DNA of 64,000 nucleotides, from positions 8,179,261-8,243,260 of the forward strand of contig SMSO01000031.1 of NCBI GenBank assembly GCA_004764695.1, given 5' to 3'. Of the stretch, positions 50,028 to 62,400 are shown one piece after another. The stretch comes from Schizochytrium sp. TIO01 (taxonomy: Eukaryota; Sar; Bigyra; Thraustochytrida; Thraustochytriidae). The notes beneath the pieces are model-generated. The model was not told where the DNA came from. It ran no database searches and worked only from the letters and a program-made list of their open reading frames with translations. The translations under genes were made by a program, and so were the position numbers. Within the stretch, counting starts at the first letter, position 1. Each line of letters opens with the position of its first letter.

Positions 50028-53000
50028 CGCAGAGGAACAGAAAGCTGAGAGAAGGCGGTTTAGGAGAATGAAGGAGATGGAGGTGACGGTGCATGGGCAG
50101 GGAGGGAATATGGAAACGCAGGGAAGGCGGGGAGGGCAGGGCCGCAGGCAGCTTCGGTTTATGGAGAAGGGTTTGATCTGCAGGCCTTTTGAAGAAGAGT
50201 TGGGCGAAGAGAAAAGAGCTTTCAAGATGATCTATCTTTTTACCACCCGCGTTTTCAAAAAAAATATTCCCTTTTAAAGAGGAAAACGTTTTCTGGCTGC
50301 CAGGTTGTTTTGTATTAATATATTATTGTTTTATTTAATTAATTAATTAAAACATGATTCGAAACACACGTCATGCGTATTCGTGTGTGTGTGGGGGGGG
50401 GTCGTTAAAAAAATGTTTAAATAAATAAATAAGTATTATTATTTTAAAAATAAAAACACTTTAACTTTTAATTTTGAAAGGAAAAAGAAAAAAGGAAATG
50501 ATTTCTGACTTCAGGTAGGTACCTCTAATCTAGTTTTACCTTTTGGGGTAGGTAAAAGAGCGTAAAGCGAGCTGGGAAGAGATCTGCAGAACGCATTTTG
50601 TTTTAGTTTTATGTACTTTGGGATCCTGAGGCTCAGATGATCAGCACCATCGAAACCATGCCAAGGATCGAGATTGCGGGGAAGATGCGTATGAATTGAA
50701 ATGCGCGAGACTATATACTTTGCTTGAAGACATAAGTGCCATAGTTTTCAAGAAAGGACCCAGAGTCAGAAGTGTTCCAAGTCATGGCGGAGCTGCCGTG
50801 GACGAAGAGAGCATAGCGGGAAGAAAGGGACCGGGTTGCGCATGAGTTGCGGTAGAAGTTGTGACTTTCAAGGTTGAATGAAATTGGACTCCGGATTTAG
50901 TTTTTAGAAAAAAACTAAGAATTAGGGAGCAGTTGACGATGTTACGAAAAAGAACAAATTGGTCTTGGAAAGCAGGTGCGGCCCGATCGCAGATTTTTAA
51001 CGATGACGCAAGCTGGCTGGATGGATTCTTGTAGCATTGGGGTCATTATTACGCAAGGGACCTGCTAGTGCTACTGTGCGATGTAGGGTTCAAGCTCCTC
51101 GACGACATGTGAGGTCACTTGTATATGGTGTGGGGACCATCGACATTTTCCTTGCATTTTTATAAAAGGGGGCACGTACCTACCTGAGGTGGAGACGGCC
51201 AAGGTTGGAAAGCTTTACACCGATTGTGGTTTGTACCATGCGCTCACGGGACCGCAATGCAACCATGGTTACGAAAGGTATGTTGATTTGGAGTTTTGAG
51301 CTACATAGCGGTGACATATTTCAAGGAGTAAGGAAAGGAGTTTCAAGGAAGCAACATAGCTATCTGGCTACCGAATCATGAATTGACAAGTAGCTCGATC
51401 TCGAGGGATACACATACAAAATACATTAACTTCATAGCATTGCAATGGTGAATGCTGGACCTTTAGAGTCTACTACGGTGTCGGAGTCAAGAAATTGAGA
51501 ATCTGAATCATATGACGACACGATTTCATTTGAGGTAAAAAAGAGACTTTTCTGGAGGATGGTTTGCAACTTAGGTATATAGTACGCAATCCTGCAACAC
51601 TGCCGATCTTTCCATTAACCGAGATCCATGCTCACTCACTTGTCTACAGTATCTGAAGACCGCATCATCGGTAAACTAAGATATCCTATTGCCTTCTCAC
51701 CCCCATCCTTCATATATACGTCTATACATACGTACATTCTACTCTAGAGACCTTTTTGGAGTTTTGTTCCGACGGCTTGATAGGAGGCAATAACTTCGAC
51801 ATTGAAAAAATAATATAAACCAAACATTTTTTAACAAAGGCCGTGTTCTCTGAGTTGCGACTGTGTTACACGATTACGCCGCAGCAGCATTCCCAAAGAT
51901 ACAAGAACCCAATGATCTCGTGGTCGGTCCACGAATGAGGAAACACGTGGTCCCACAAACTCGAACGTACAAAGGCGGTAAGCAGTCGGGTTCAACGAGC
52001 GACGAGGTGAGAAGTCACCTCCTACTACTACGCTTGCATACCCTTACCTCTAGAGATACGTAGGTAATGCATACTGAGCCAGAGCAAGCAAGCGCTGTCA
52101 CGTTCTGGCCTCTTGATACACGAAGATATCTTCTGAAGATGAGCCGCCTCGGAAACGGTGCCCCGCATAGGGCTGCCTGAGTTCCCTACTAGCGCGAGGA
52201 CTGCACAACATCAGAGCCACCTGATTGCCGACTGTGGCAGATGAGCTGCTGCTGCTGCTGATGGTGCTGATGTCTGACCTTGTCTAAGCGAGAAGACGGT
52301 CAAAGTGCAAGAGAAAAGAAGAGAACACAGCAGCGCTTTCAGAGCATAGTCTCGGCAGGCGCCCAACTCGTGGTGCTACTGCACGCCATCGGCGAGGCGA
52401 GCAGCAAGCGTTGGCGAGCGAGGCAGAGGGGTGGCTGCCAAGAACTTGCGAGACGACGCCAGGTGGCTTCGAGTTGAAGTTCGTTCTCTCTGCTTTCTTA
52501 GCAGTTTAGGTTAGATGGGGTTAGGACCACCTGGAGCAGAATTGGGATCCCGACTTGCCAGTGGTTATTCTGCAAAGCTCTGCTAACAGACCAAATCTAT
52601 CAGCGCCACCAGCACAACGAAGATCGCGGCGAGTTGGCTGGATCATTATAGGCTCACCTCGTGCAGCCGTGGAGAGCTTTGCGTCGAGGTCTGCGCTGAG
52701 ATTGCATTGCAGATTGAATGCTTTGGTGCACGAATCAAAAACAGCGAAGAACCGTGCTACCAGCACCCCCTAGCACCTCCTACTGCCTGGCTACTGGCAT
52801 TAGCCCATAGTAACGCAAACGAATACTCTGCTTATTCCCATAATCTAAAGTGGACTCTTTCTTTATGATTTAGTTATGGTTTAGTGCACAAAGCAGAACA
52901 ACACTTGAGAAGTGAGTTTTATGATTGAACGAAGGGAAGCTTGCACGAGTTGCAGATAAGACGCTTCGAAGAGTCCGAAGGGGACGCTCTTCGTCAGGAC

Positions 53001-53689
53001 GTGCAGATATCCTGCAACATATCCAGGTCGACTTGATGGCCAGCTTGAGGACTTGAAGATTTGTTAGATGGCCGCGTGCCATATAGGTACATACATACAT
53101 ACATATCCATGATCCAGTATCCCTCTTTCTCACTAGTGGCGGTAGCACCTGCGTAGCTACTGCTAGTACCTAAGCACTGCTACCCACATCGCTAGCAGCG
53201 CTCTTAGTGGGAGGTCTACCTCCTTGTGCACAAGTGCCTCCACTGCTAGCACCCTCCTATCCTAAACCATAGCGCACGCCGCACCCATAAAGGATATTTT
53301 CTGCGAAGGGAAGAAAAGGCGAAGAAAAAGAAAAAGACATAAAAAGGTTTTTGGAATTCAAAAAATATCGTGCTTCTGCTTTCATGCGCGCACCAAACGG
53401 CTACGGGGGCCTTAAGGAGGGTACGCGTAACAGGTAGCAAGGCGCAGGACTCGTATCAAGTTGAAAAGGGCGCAAATTATAGTTGAAGAGGGCCTCTCAT
53501 AGAACGCTATATGAGCGTCTGTAATGTTGCGCCCTCTCGGTAGCAGTGGTTAGGCAGGGGCTAGCGAGTTTAAAAGAGGAAGAGAGAGAAAAGAGAGAGA
53601 AAGAAAGAGAGAAAGAAAGAAAGAGAGCGGAAAAGGACGAGAAGGACGACGAGGAGGAGGCGCACGAGCCGCAGACCCACTCCGCTGCG

Positions 53690-56569
53690 ATGCTGGGCGG
53701 CATCGAGGAAGGCCGCGGCGGCGAGGCGGCGGGCACGATCGACGCAGGCCCTCGACCCGCGGAGGAGGGAGACGCAGACACGCTCGGCGGCGGGAAGGAG
53801 GCCGGCGATTCCGCTGGCAAGACCGCCGCCGGCCGCGACGATGGCGGCGTGCACCACGCTGACAGGAAAGACGACGCCAAGGACATGGCGAAGGCGGGAA
53901 CAGAGAAAGAAAACGTGGGCTCGAAAATGGATTTTGAGGGCGCGGGAAATGGCCTAGTGAGAACGGAAGATCTTGATTGGGGCCTCGACGGAGCTGGGCT
54001 GGGCAATGCGAAAGACTTTGGAACTGGGAACGAAGATCTCAGGCTTCGCGGACACGATCATCTTGGCCAAGATCCTGGCGACCTCAGAAACCAAAGAGAT
54101 GCAGAAATATCCAGCGGAGAAGATGATACAGACGGGGATCAAGGCGACAACGATGACGACGATGATGATGATCTTGAGCTGGAGGACTTCTCCCAACGCA
54201 GAGGAAGAAATCGTAGCGAATCGTTTGTAAATGAGCTGGAGGATCAGGTGTTCAGGGAAAAGCAAGATGAACTGCAGCGAAAGGTGCAGGCAGCGCCAGT
54301 GCCCATGGGAAACACTTTCAAAGTTGCGGCGGGAGGACCTCCAGGAGTTTTGGGAAATATGGGAGGACTAGGTGGGCTTGGCAATATTGGAGGAGGAGGA
54401 GGAGGGGGAGGCATGTCGAGCTATAACTCCATGGAAGACTTCGAACCCTTCATCAAAACTCAATTATCGGCCAAGACCTTGGAAATTATCACCAACCTGG
54501 ACCACACCAAGTACAACGCGCGTCTCAAACAGTCAGGCAGCGGGCTCTTCCCATCACCTGTTGTAAGCATGTCCGCTGAAGAGGCAGAAGAGGAATCTCG
54601 TCTCGAGAAACAACCTCTTAACGGACCGTACGGCCCAGCAACTGCATCCTCAACAAACGGAAAGGGGGCATCGTCTAGGCGCTATGGAGTTGCCTTAGGC
54701 GGCCAGCGCCGCGGATCCACTGGCAACTCAGCGTCTGGATCCTCTACATCAATCACAGGGAAGTATCGCCGACGGAAGCGGGCAAGCGTCACTGGCACTC
54801 TCACAGGCAACTCCTCCTCATCTTTGTCAACAGCAGCGACAGCAGCTTCGTCAAGCTCAGGAAAACGCAACCTGCCGCCAACTCATAAACTAGGTCGCAC
54901 GTCAAGTTCCTCCTCGACATCATCAAGCACCTCGACTTCCACAGCGAGGTTTGCACCAGCTCCCCCCTCCACGCCACCGCCACCTTTGCCTCAAGACTAT
55001 AATGGTCAAAGCCCTTTGCATGTGTACATTCAGAAACACCACCAACAACAACATCAGGACCCGAAGCGTTACGAGTATCTGAATGAAGCTGCTCCAATAC
55101 CGTCTGGAACAGCACCAATATCAGCGTCGACACCCACCTTCGACGAAGGCCAGAGTACAGCTTCATCTCTAACAGAGACGTCTGAAAATGTCGATCCCTC
55201 TACAGTCATTACATCATCGGCCTCCCTCGGAGCTGTAGGCACTGTTGTTGACACAACTGTCCCTGCTACGATGAACTCAGTACCATCTTCAGAATCTGCT
55301 GCGCTCGAAACACCCGGCACCGCAGGGGGCGACGAGGAGATGGTGCATGGGGATGTTCAAGGAGAGAATCGTGTAGCAACGAGTTCATCAACAGAAGCAG
55401 CCGACGGTCAACAGAGTCAGCCTCAAACTATGACTGGAACACCACAAGCGACGGGAGCAGCTGACACTTCAACAATTTCAGTGACCATGGCACCGAGCAC
55501 ATACGCACCGCCGACTCGTGCGGCACCAACGCTCACTGTAGACACCAAAGCCAAGGCCACCGAAAGTCATGCAGTGCAAACCTCCCGCGGATCAAGCTCA
55601 TCGCATCATCAGCTCATTGTCAAGAACAGGAAGCAGCTCACATCTGGACGTCGCAATAAATTTCGCTCAGTCTTGTACAGCATGTTCCCAATGTGTAGCA
55701 AAGTTGACCCCCCACCATCTCGATCTAACTCCGAGCTTTCCGAGCTGGGTGATGTGGGCACCGGGGCCCCATATGATGTCACCAAGCCTCAGCCACAACA
55801 GCAACATCAGTTACACGGCTCTCAACCAGTTGCAACGACTAGTCTTCCGCCACACCCTCTAGAGAGTGTTGCTAGCGAAGATGACAATGCCTCTGTTATG
55901 TCAGGTCGCCCCGAAGGATCGAGTGTGTGCAGCTCTGACCAGAACCTCGACCGTTATGATCACCACATCAAGATTCTTCTATTAGGGGACAGTGGAGTGG
56001 GCAAAACGAGCCTAATGCTACGATTTGCAGATAACCAATTTCAACCAAACTTAATGAGCACTGCTGGCGTGGACTTTAAGGTGCGGTATCTCGAAGATCC
56101 TGTCATGACACAAAACAAGCGCATCAAGTGCCAAATTTGGGACACTGCCGGTCAAGAGCGCTTTCACGTCATAACTCATACATATTATCGCGGTGCACAC
56201 GGCATTGCCCTAGTTTATGACGCCGCGAATGAACAAAGCTTCCAACAAATCAGTTACTGGATGAATAATATTCGAAGTCACGCAGGATCCGATGCTCGCG
56301 TTATGGTATTCGGAAACAAAGTTGATCTTCCCTCACGAGTCATCTCGCCAGAACAAGGGCGCGCCGCTGCGGAAAAGTACGGCGCACAATTCTACGAGAC
56401 CAGCGCAAAACTCGGTACAAATGTGCTCGAGGCCTTTGAGGCACTGTCGATGGACGCAGTTGCCTGCCTAGAGGCCCGCAAACCACTGCCTGGTGATAAA
56501 CGCTCCCCGGCATCTGCGCGCGGTGGCGTGAGAATTGATTCTCGTAAGTCCACGTGCTTGCTCATGTAA
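53690..56569 (+). CDS. Large Rab-family GTPase with long low-complexity N-terminal extension
   Basis: A 959-residue product if the first in-frame ATG (53690) is used. The open frame extends upstream to a stop at 53522 without another ATG, over a GAGA/GAAA repeat. The C-terminal ~195 residues are a complete Rab domain: GDSGVGKT (~766), a switch I region ending STAGVDFKVRYL, WDTAGQERF, GNKVD and ETSAK. It ends CLLM, a single-Cys CaaX-type prenylation signal instead of the more usual CC or CXC, so it should attach to membranes. The N-terminal ~760 residues are acidic, then Gly-rich (~225-245), then Ser/Thr-rich, with one more ordered patch (EDFEPFIKTQLSAKTLEIIT). No EF-hand like those of other large Rabs (RASEF, CRACR2A) is visible. 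The role is presumably vesicle traffic. Confidence 0.87.
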   Translation: MLGGIEEGRGGEAAGTIDAGPRPAEEGDADTLGGGKEAGDSAGKTAAGRDDGGVHHADRKDDAKDMAKAGTEKENVGSKMDFEGAGNGLVRTEDLDWGLDGAGLGNAKDFGTGNEDLRLRGHDHLGQDPGDLRNQRDAEISSGEDDTDGDQGDNDDDDDDDLELEDFSQRRGRNRSESFVNELEDQVFREKQDELQRKVQAAPVPMGNTFKVAAGGPPGVLGNMGGLGGLGNIGGGGGGGGMSSYNSMEDFEPFIKTQLSAKTLEIITNLDHTKYNARLKQSGSGLFPSPVVSMSAEEAEEESRLEKQPLNGPYGPATASSTNGKGASSRRYGVALGGQRRGSTGNSASGSSTSITGKYRRRKRASVTGTLTGNSSSSLSTAATAASSSSGKRNLPPTHKLGRTSSSSSTSSSTSTSTARFAPAPPSTPPPPLPQDYNGQSPLHVYIQKHHQQQHQDPKRYEYLNEAAPIPSGTAPISASTPTFDEGQSTASSLTETSENVDPSTVITSSASLGAVGTVVDTTVPATMNSVPSSESAALETPGTAGGDEEMVHGDVQGENRVATSSSTEAADGQQSQPQTMTGTPQATGAADTSTISVTMAPSTYAPPTRAAPTLTVDTKAKATESHAVQTSRGSSSSHHQLIVKNRKQLTSGRRNKFRSVLYSMFPMCSKVDPPPSRSNSELSELGDVGTGAPYDVTKPQPQQQHQLHGSQPVATTSLPPHPLESVASEDDNASVMSGRPEGSSVCSSDQNLDRYDHHIKILLLGDSGVGKTSLMLRFADNQFQPNLMSTAGVDFKVRYLEDPVMTQNKRIKCQIWDTAGQERFHVITHTYYRGAHGIALVYDAANEQSFQQISYWMNNIRSHAGSDARVMVFGNKVDLPSRVISPEQGRAAAEKYGAQFYETSAKLGTNVLEAFEALSMDAVACLEARKPLPGDKRSPASARGGVRIDSRKSTCLLM

Positions 56570-57260
56570 ATTTCTCCCATTTCTAAGTCTTTCACTTCAC
56601 TTCCTGCTGCCATGTCTCTCTCTTAAAAGAAACAAAAGCTCGCTTTGTGAAGTAGACTTTGTCCGCGGCCTTTGTTTCTGGTGAACCTTGTGTTATCGCC
56701 TGCTTTGCTATGAACCACCTTTGCAGGAGAATGTGCTCCGGCATCTCTCTTTTTGTATGAATGTAGAGATGTTTTGTTGAATTCCATTATACTTTTATTT
56801 TGATAACAAGAAAATAAAACACATTTATAGTAGTAACCTCTATTCTGTTTTATAGTGTATGAAAGCTGATTCGTGTGAAGAAATGTAAAACAACCTCTAG
56901 CTCTCATGAAAAAGTCACTTTAAAATGCACTGTTTGGGGATTCTATGCAGGTCAGGCTGCGTGTGCTAGATTTAGCAGTAATCTATATTCCGTATTTGAA
57001 CTCTTTTCAATTTTGAATGTACTATCCTGATCAAGACACCCCGCATCATGTATATGTACGCTAGCTACCTAAAGCTGATTCTGGTTTTTTGTATCAAGAA
57101 CGCAGAGAATCACCAAGCAAAAAACAATAATCAATTGATTAATGAAGAAAACACATAAAGACATACACAGGTTAAAAGAAGATATAATGGAGAGGTAAAA
57201 TACAAATCTGTTGAGCTGGGCGTTGAGGGCAAGACCCTTTCACAGAGAGAGAGCGTGGAA
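56570..57260. other. Spacer between convergent genes
   Basis: It contains the 3' ends of the Rab gene (+) and the LRR gene (-). No gene was seen. Confidence 0.5.
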
Positions 57261-58379
57261 TCAAGCACTGCGAGCTCGGCATATCTTTACTGCAGCCCTA
57301 GCAACAGAGACCATTAACAACTCGTCGATATAGAGCTCCGCGAAACGTGTCGGCACAAGTCGACTAACGCACGAAACCATACTTGACCGCACTGTTCGTT
57401 GCACAAGACTGACTGCGGCTACAGTTATTTCCTCGGCTAGAGCTACCTCTTCATCGAGAAAAGGCCGCGCTACAGAAAGAAAGGGCTCACCTGGAAAGAC
57501 TGCACTATAGTTCTTGCGGCGTTGCTCCAAATCACCACCAAATAAACACACAGCTCTGACTTTTTCTTGTGCACTTGCCTCCTGCCCATCAAGAAAATCA
57601 ACCTGCTGGAGTCTAAAAAGGATTCTAAATCTATAAAATGGCTTCTTTTGCCAGGGATTACCATCTGTGTCCAGCAGGGAAAGATTGGTGAGATAGTCCA
57701 GCGGTGCAAGTTGCATGAAACGTGAAAGTCGATTGCCTGTGACACACAAAGCACGCAACGAAGAACAGTGTTCAAGCCCCTCTAGCGACGTAATACTGTT
57801 ATTCTCGCAATTAAGGTCTCGCAGACGGGGCAAATCTCGACATGCTCGAAGGTTAGTGAGATAGTTCTCTTGGACACGCAAAATTCGCAGTTGTCCAAGC
57901 TCACCAATGCCATTGAGACTATTCAGCCCGTTGTACGAGAGATCTAGCTCCTCTAAAAATTGAAGTGAACTCAGGTCGCACAAACTTTCAAGGTTATTGT
58001 GGCTTAGGTTGAGTACACGCAAATTCACGTGAAGGCGCACATGGCCGAGGTCACAAATATTGTTGTGCGAAAGGAGAGCTACCTGCAGGTTTGAGCCAAT
58101 CCAGCCTGCGCCCTCGGGCCATTCTGTCCGCTCGTCGCCTTCTTGGCACTCTCTTGGAGCAAAATCAAGCGCATCTTGTAATTGATTTTGTGAAGCGTCC
58201 AACCAAACAAGGTCTCGCAGTTGCGTAAGTGGCTGAAGTGTCCGAAGCTCATTCGCTTTCAGGTGGAGCTTCTGAAGCCAAGGCTTCTCGCGCACAAGGC
58301 TTGAGAGTTCGCGCAAGCCACGCTTTTCTGCACGCAGTTCGCCATCTACAAACCGCCCTGTCAATGGGCTGAAGAACAT
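57261..58379 (-). CDS. SDS22-like leucine-rich repeat protein
   Basis: 372 residues from the first in-frame ATG at 58379 (MFFSPLTGRFVDGEL). Residues ~20-260 are about nine to ten 22-residue LRRs of the SDS22 type, with patterns such as LRVLNLSHNNLESLCDLSSL and LEELDLSYNGLNSLNGIGEL. They end in a cap-like segment (NPWQKKPFYRFRILFRLQQV, then DFLDGQEAS), as in LRRC-type and axonemal LRR proteins. The C-terminal ~100 residues are helical and unassigned. It is probably a protein-interaction scaffold; a ciliary role is possible but not shown. Its LRRs are of a different class from those in the ROCO gene and are diverged from each other, so it is a useful contrast to that homogenised array. Confidence 0.85.
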   Translation of the reverse strand: MFFSPLTGRFVDGELRAEKRGLRELSSLVREKPWLQKLHLKANELRTLQPLTQLRDLVWLDASQNQLQDALDFAPRECQEGDERTEWPEGAGWIGSNLQVALLSHNNICDLGHVRLHVNLRVLNLSHNNLESLCDLSSLQFLEELDLSYNGLNSLNGIGELGQLRILRVQENYLTNLRACRDLPRLRDLNCENNSITSLEGLEHCSSLRALCVTGNRLSRFMQLAPLDYLTNLSLLDTDGNPWQKKPFYRFRILFRLQQVDFLDGQEASAQEKVRAVCLFGGDLEQRRKNYSAVFPGEPFLSVARPFLDEEVALAEEITVAAVSLVQRTVRSSMVSCVSRLVPTRFAELYIDELLMVSVARAAVKICRARSA

Positions 58380-59487
58380 TGTCGGAGAAGATGAAGATAT
58401 AATCCAGCGGGCCACCTCTTCGCCACTGTCTCCAACTCAAAACGATCTGACAAGTTTGTTACTCAACACCCCCGCTGTAAGCATATACTTGAACCATCCA
58501 ACGTAGCGCCACGTGTCCCGCGCCATCCATTAATATATCGATTGTGGATGTGTGTGCCCAAGGTGGCACGCCCTTCTATTTGGCTGCATCATTATTCTCT
58601 GCCCACTGAAGGCACACTCAACGGATAGTTTTGGACTGTCCTTGTTTTAAAGGAAAGAAAACACATGATACCAGAATACTGTATCATGAACGAAACAACA
58701 CTCACAAGACGTGGGTTCCATGTCCCGACCTGCTGCTTTAACTCAAAGTAAATGCTCTGACTTGAGTTTTCGCACAAGTTAAAGCATTGATAGGACTAGA
58801 GATAGTGGCTCTATAGGAGGTAGGTATTCCCCAAATGGGATAAAGAGAGCTACTAAGGAACCACCTAGGAACCCTTTCAGAACTTGAAAAGAAGATGATG
58901 TTGTTCGAGACCTTGAAGATTGGAGATGCGCCCAGAGGAACTGATTATGAGCAAAACTGGTACGGCAATCCAAGGAACATGCTTTAGGATTTGCAGGCGT
59001 TGCGACAGATAGGAAGTTCAATACTCACTTCTTTCACAAAATCGTATGACCTATCTCTTATGGTCGCTCAAATTAACTTGATCACCTCTATGTTCGACCT
59101 GATTGAGCAACTACCTAGAAGTACCTAGTACATCGATGGTTCCGAGGGCCGCTCAAGGGGACTATCGGCTGTCATATTTGTACCAATGTACTACCGGGCC
59201 CAGTAGGAGATGTGAGCATTAGAATCGTTGCACTCCATGTTTTTTCTCTCTCTTTTTTTTTTTCTTTTCGGATACTGTCCGCCTTCCTTGACCCGGAGAC
59301 AAGGGCTGCCAATACCATAGGTTGTCCAGAAGGTTGGGTGACGAGGCTACGCAACTAGTAAAATTAATAGTCTTTGATTCAAGCTATAGCATTTCAATAA
59401 TGATGAACACTGTTCTCCAATGAGCCAAAACTCAATTCATATCAAGATAAATATCTTGACTACATATTGCATGAGGCAGAATTCGCA
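58380..59487. promoter_or_regulatory. Divergent intergenic region of 1.1 kb
   Basis: This lies between the start codons of the LRR gene (-) and the membrane protein gene (+) and must contain both promoters. No further gene was recognised. Confidence 0.4.
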
Positions 59488-62400
59488 ATGAAGACAACCT
59501 GGCTTGGTAGCCTTGTTGCCCTCGTAATCTTAATTACACATTCTTTTGAGGTTCTCGCACACGTAAGAGCTTTTCCAAAGTACGTAGAGGCAAAGTACAC
59601 CAAGCCTGCGTGCAAAGCGAGCAAGCCATTTGGCACTATCCACTCAAGTTATGTCACAGACTCTATCAATCGTACAGTGAGTATTGCTAATTTTGATAAC
59701 TATGCAGTCAATGTCTCTCATGTGGAGATCACAAGCCAAGGGTCTCCAGATGTAGCAACTTGGGCTCATATAACTTTAGAAAATGAGGTTGACTTCAAAG
59801 AAGTTGGACCATATCAGGAGCTTGATCTGATTCTTTACCTTTTCCCCGGCAACATGACCGCAAATACCTATTATGCCGACATTTCATTTCATGTTTCTTC
59901 TCAGAGTAACTCCAATTTCACTGAAGAGATTATACACGTTCCCGTGACCTTCGAATTAGCAGCGCCCCCCGATGCTCTCAGGAGTAAAGCAAACTTTCAA
60001 ACTTGCAAGAATATGACTTTCTTAGAACGATGCTTGGGCACGATCGAGTTAATGGATTCGGATGGCTTACCTGTAACCAGTGGATCATATATTAGCACCG
60101 TTGATGCATACCTGGAAATTCCTGATGGACAATTTTACTCGTTGGATGTGTATGCAACAAATGAAGAAAAAATTGAGGTATCTCTTGTAGCCTACAGCAT
60201 TGGTTCTTTGAGGCCTTACGTGTTGATCTCCAATGTGTCGATTCCATATGAAGAAGAAATGATTGCCGTGACATGCGGGGCGAACAGTTCTCCTAGCTCT
60301 TCGTTAACAGAGCCTGATGAATCTGGAAGACTTCCTTGCATATGTAACTCAGGCTATCAGATTGATCTCACTTCAAGTGAGGAATTATGCGTTCCTTGTA
60401 AAACATGTAGCGCTGGTGAATACATTTTATCTGAAAATACAACTTGTGCATGCGAAGCGTGCCCAAAGGGTTTTTATTGCCCGGATCAGGAGCACATTAT
60501 GGAATGTCCCACGGGTCACTTTTGCCCTGCACGTACTATAGAACCAATCCAGTGTCCAGAAGACAGTTTTCAAGAAAACATCGGACAATCTGTATGCAAC
60601 TCTTGTTCGGCTTATTACAGAGGTGCCAGTACGTTTGGTCGTACAGGCGCCAACAGTCTGAATATGTGTGGAATCTGTCCTGACAATGCCTATTGTGACC
60701 CATCCTTGCTCTATGAGTGGCCTACGAACCGCTCAGATATAGCAAACCTTTGTGGTGTCACTACCACATACCAAACTGCTACAACATTTCAGACAAGAGC
60801 AATTTCAAGCGGCAATATCTCAGTTCTATATGTAGCTTTTCCAGCACCAGGATTTTTTCGCTTTCCTACATTGACGGAGGCTGGAGATGGAGACCCAGCA
60901 AGTCCTTGCGCTTCGCTTGAATTTGTAGCATGTCCTGGGGGTGTAAACGCCTGTCCTGGAACCACAAAGGCAACACAGGTTAATGTAACACTTGCGAATG
61001 CAACGAACACCTCAACAACTGTAAGTTGTGCTGAAGGTTATGGGGGCTACCTTTGTCAGGCATGTGAAGAAGGCTACGTACAGGAGAGCAACGAATGCAT
61101 CTCTTGTGATACTTCGTGGCCTTACCTCTTAGCGGTGCTTACACTTATTGTGGTTACCTTTCTCACAATTTATATGTCTTGGAGCATCATTCATAAAAGT
61201 GAGGATATGGCTGCAAAGCTTTCCTTTGTAGATGGTAGAGCAGATGTTGTCACTGCTGAAACCGTGGTAACAGTTCTTAAGATTGCTTATTCACACTTAC
61301 AAGTAGTCTCCCTGCTTTTGAGCATCGATGTAGACTGGAATGAGGCTGTAACAGGCATAAAAGCATTGGCTTCGACACTAACATTTACAGGAACAGACCT
61401 GACAAGCTCCGTGTCATGCGCATTCTCCGTGTCTAGTGCAGTAAATTCAAGTTTGGGTGAGGATGACTTTGTCACCGACACCTCATTGTCGACTTTCTAC
61501 ATCAGGGTTATCATGATTGATAGTTTCCCCATCGTTGCTAGTATCATTAGCGGAATTGTTTGGATGGGTTTTTACTTCAGCAGCTCCTGTAGGACATTTG
61601 TCACGCGCCAACACTATTTGCGGGGCTTTGAACTCTCCACGATTGTCCTTCTATTTATGGTGCATATTATCCTGCTGAGAACAGCTCTTGACCTTTTCGT
61701 ATGCACAACCCCAAAAGTGCAGGGACGGTCGTATTTACTTGCAGATCCTCACATTGAGTGTTTTGCTGGAACTCACATCTACTGGTTCTTAGGAGCGGGA
61801 ATGGGTGGCCTTTTGTTATATGGATGCGGTATTCCTGGTCTTGCTGCTTTACTTGTTTTGAAAGCAAACAATAGCTACTTGCGGAACTTTCTCTGCAAGA
61901 ATTTTCGCTCGGAATGTAAGTACTGGGAATCCATTATTGCACTGCGGAAGGTGGCTGTGATGATTCTTCTCATTACTTTAGCAAACTTTGGCCCCAGCGC
62001 GCAGGGCATATCTTGCTTGGTACTGATGAATTTTGCCCTTTTGTTGCACACAAATGTCCAACCATATTCGTATGCATTCTTAAATCACCTAGAGTCTGCA
62101 GGGCTACTTACTGTGATTTTCTCCCTCACACTTGCTCTGTACTCTTTGACATTTGAAGACAAGGTGGACTATGGCCTGAACATTATTATTGCGGTTGTCA
62201 ATCTTGCATTTGTTTTATACGTATTGTACGAAATTTTAGCAGTTACAGTAGTTTTCTATTGCTATTCCTCGAAACGTGCACCTAAGAGGCTGTCAGTGTC
62301 AACATGCGATTCAGCATCTGCACATTCTGGTGGGTCACCTAGAGCTTCCCCACAAAGCCGTCTGGCTTCAAGTTTAGCCTTCTTCTTTGCTCATCGACAT

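Larger units (their letters stand above)
42380..53689. other. Gene-poor tract, 11.3 kb
   Basis: No convincing gene was found. Like 7718-20377 it mixes GC-rich stretches with AT-rich palindromic stretches (around 42600-42660, 43920-44060, 45160-45365, 47850-47890, 48229-48325, 50310-50480), microsatellites and GTACCTAC motifs. Open frames such as 45430-45822, 49727-49933 and 52280-52477 have no domain. Confidence 0.5.

Noticed and set aside
53497-54006. 169-codon - strand Ser/Pro-rich frame
   Set aside because: Antisense of the repeat-rich start of the Rab gene.
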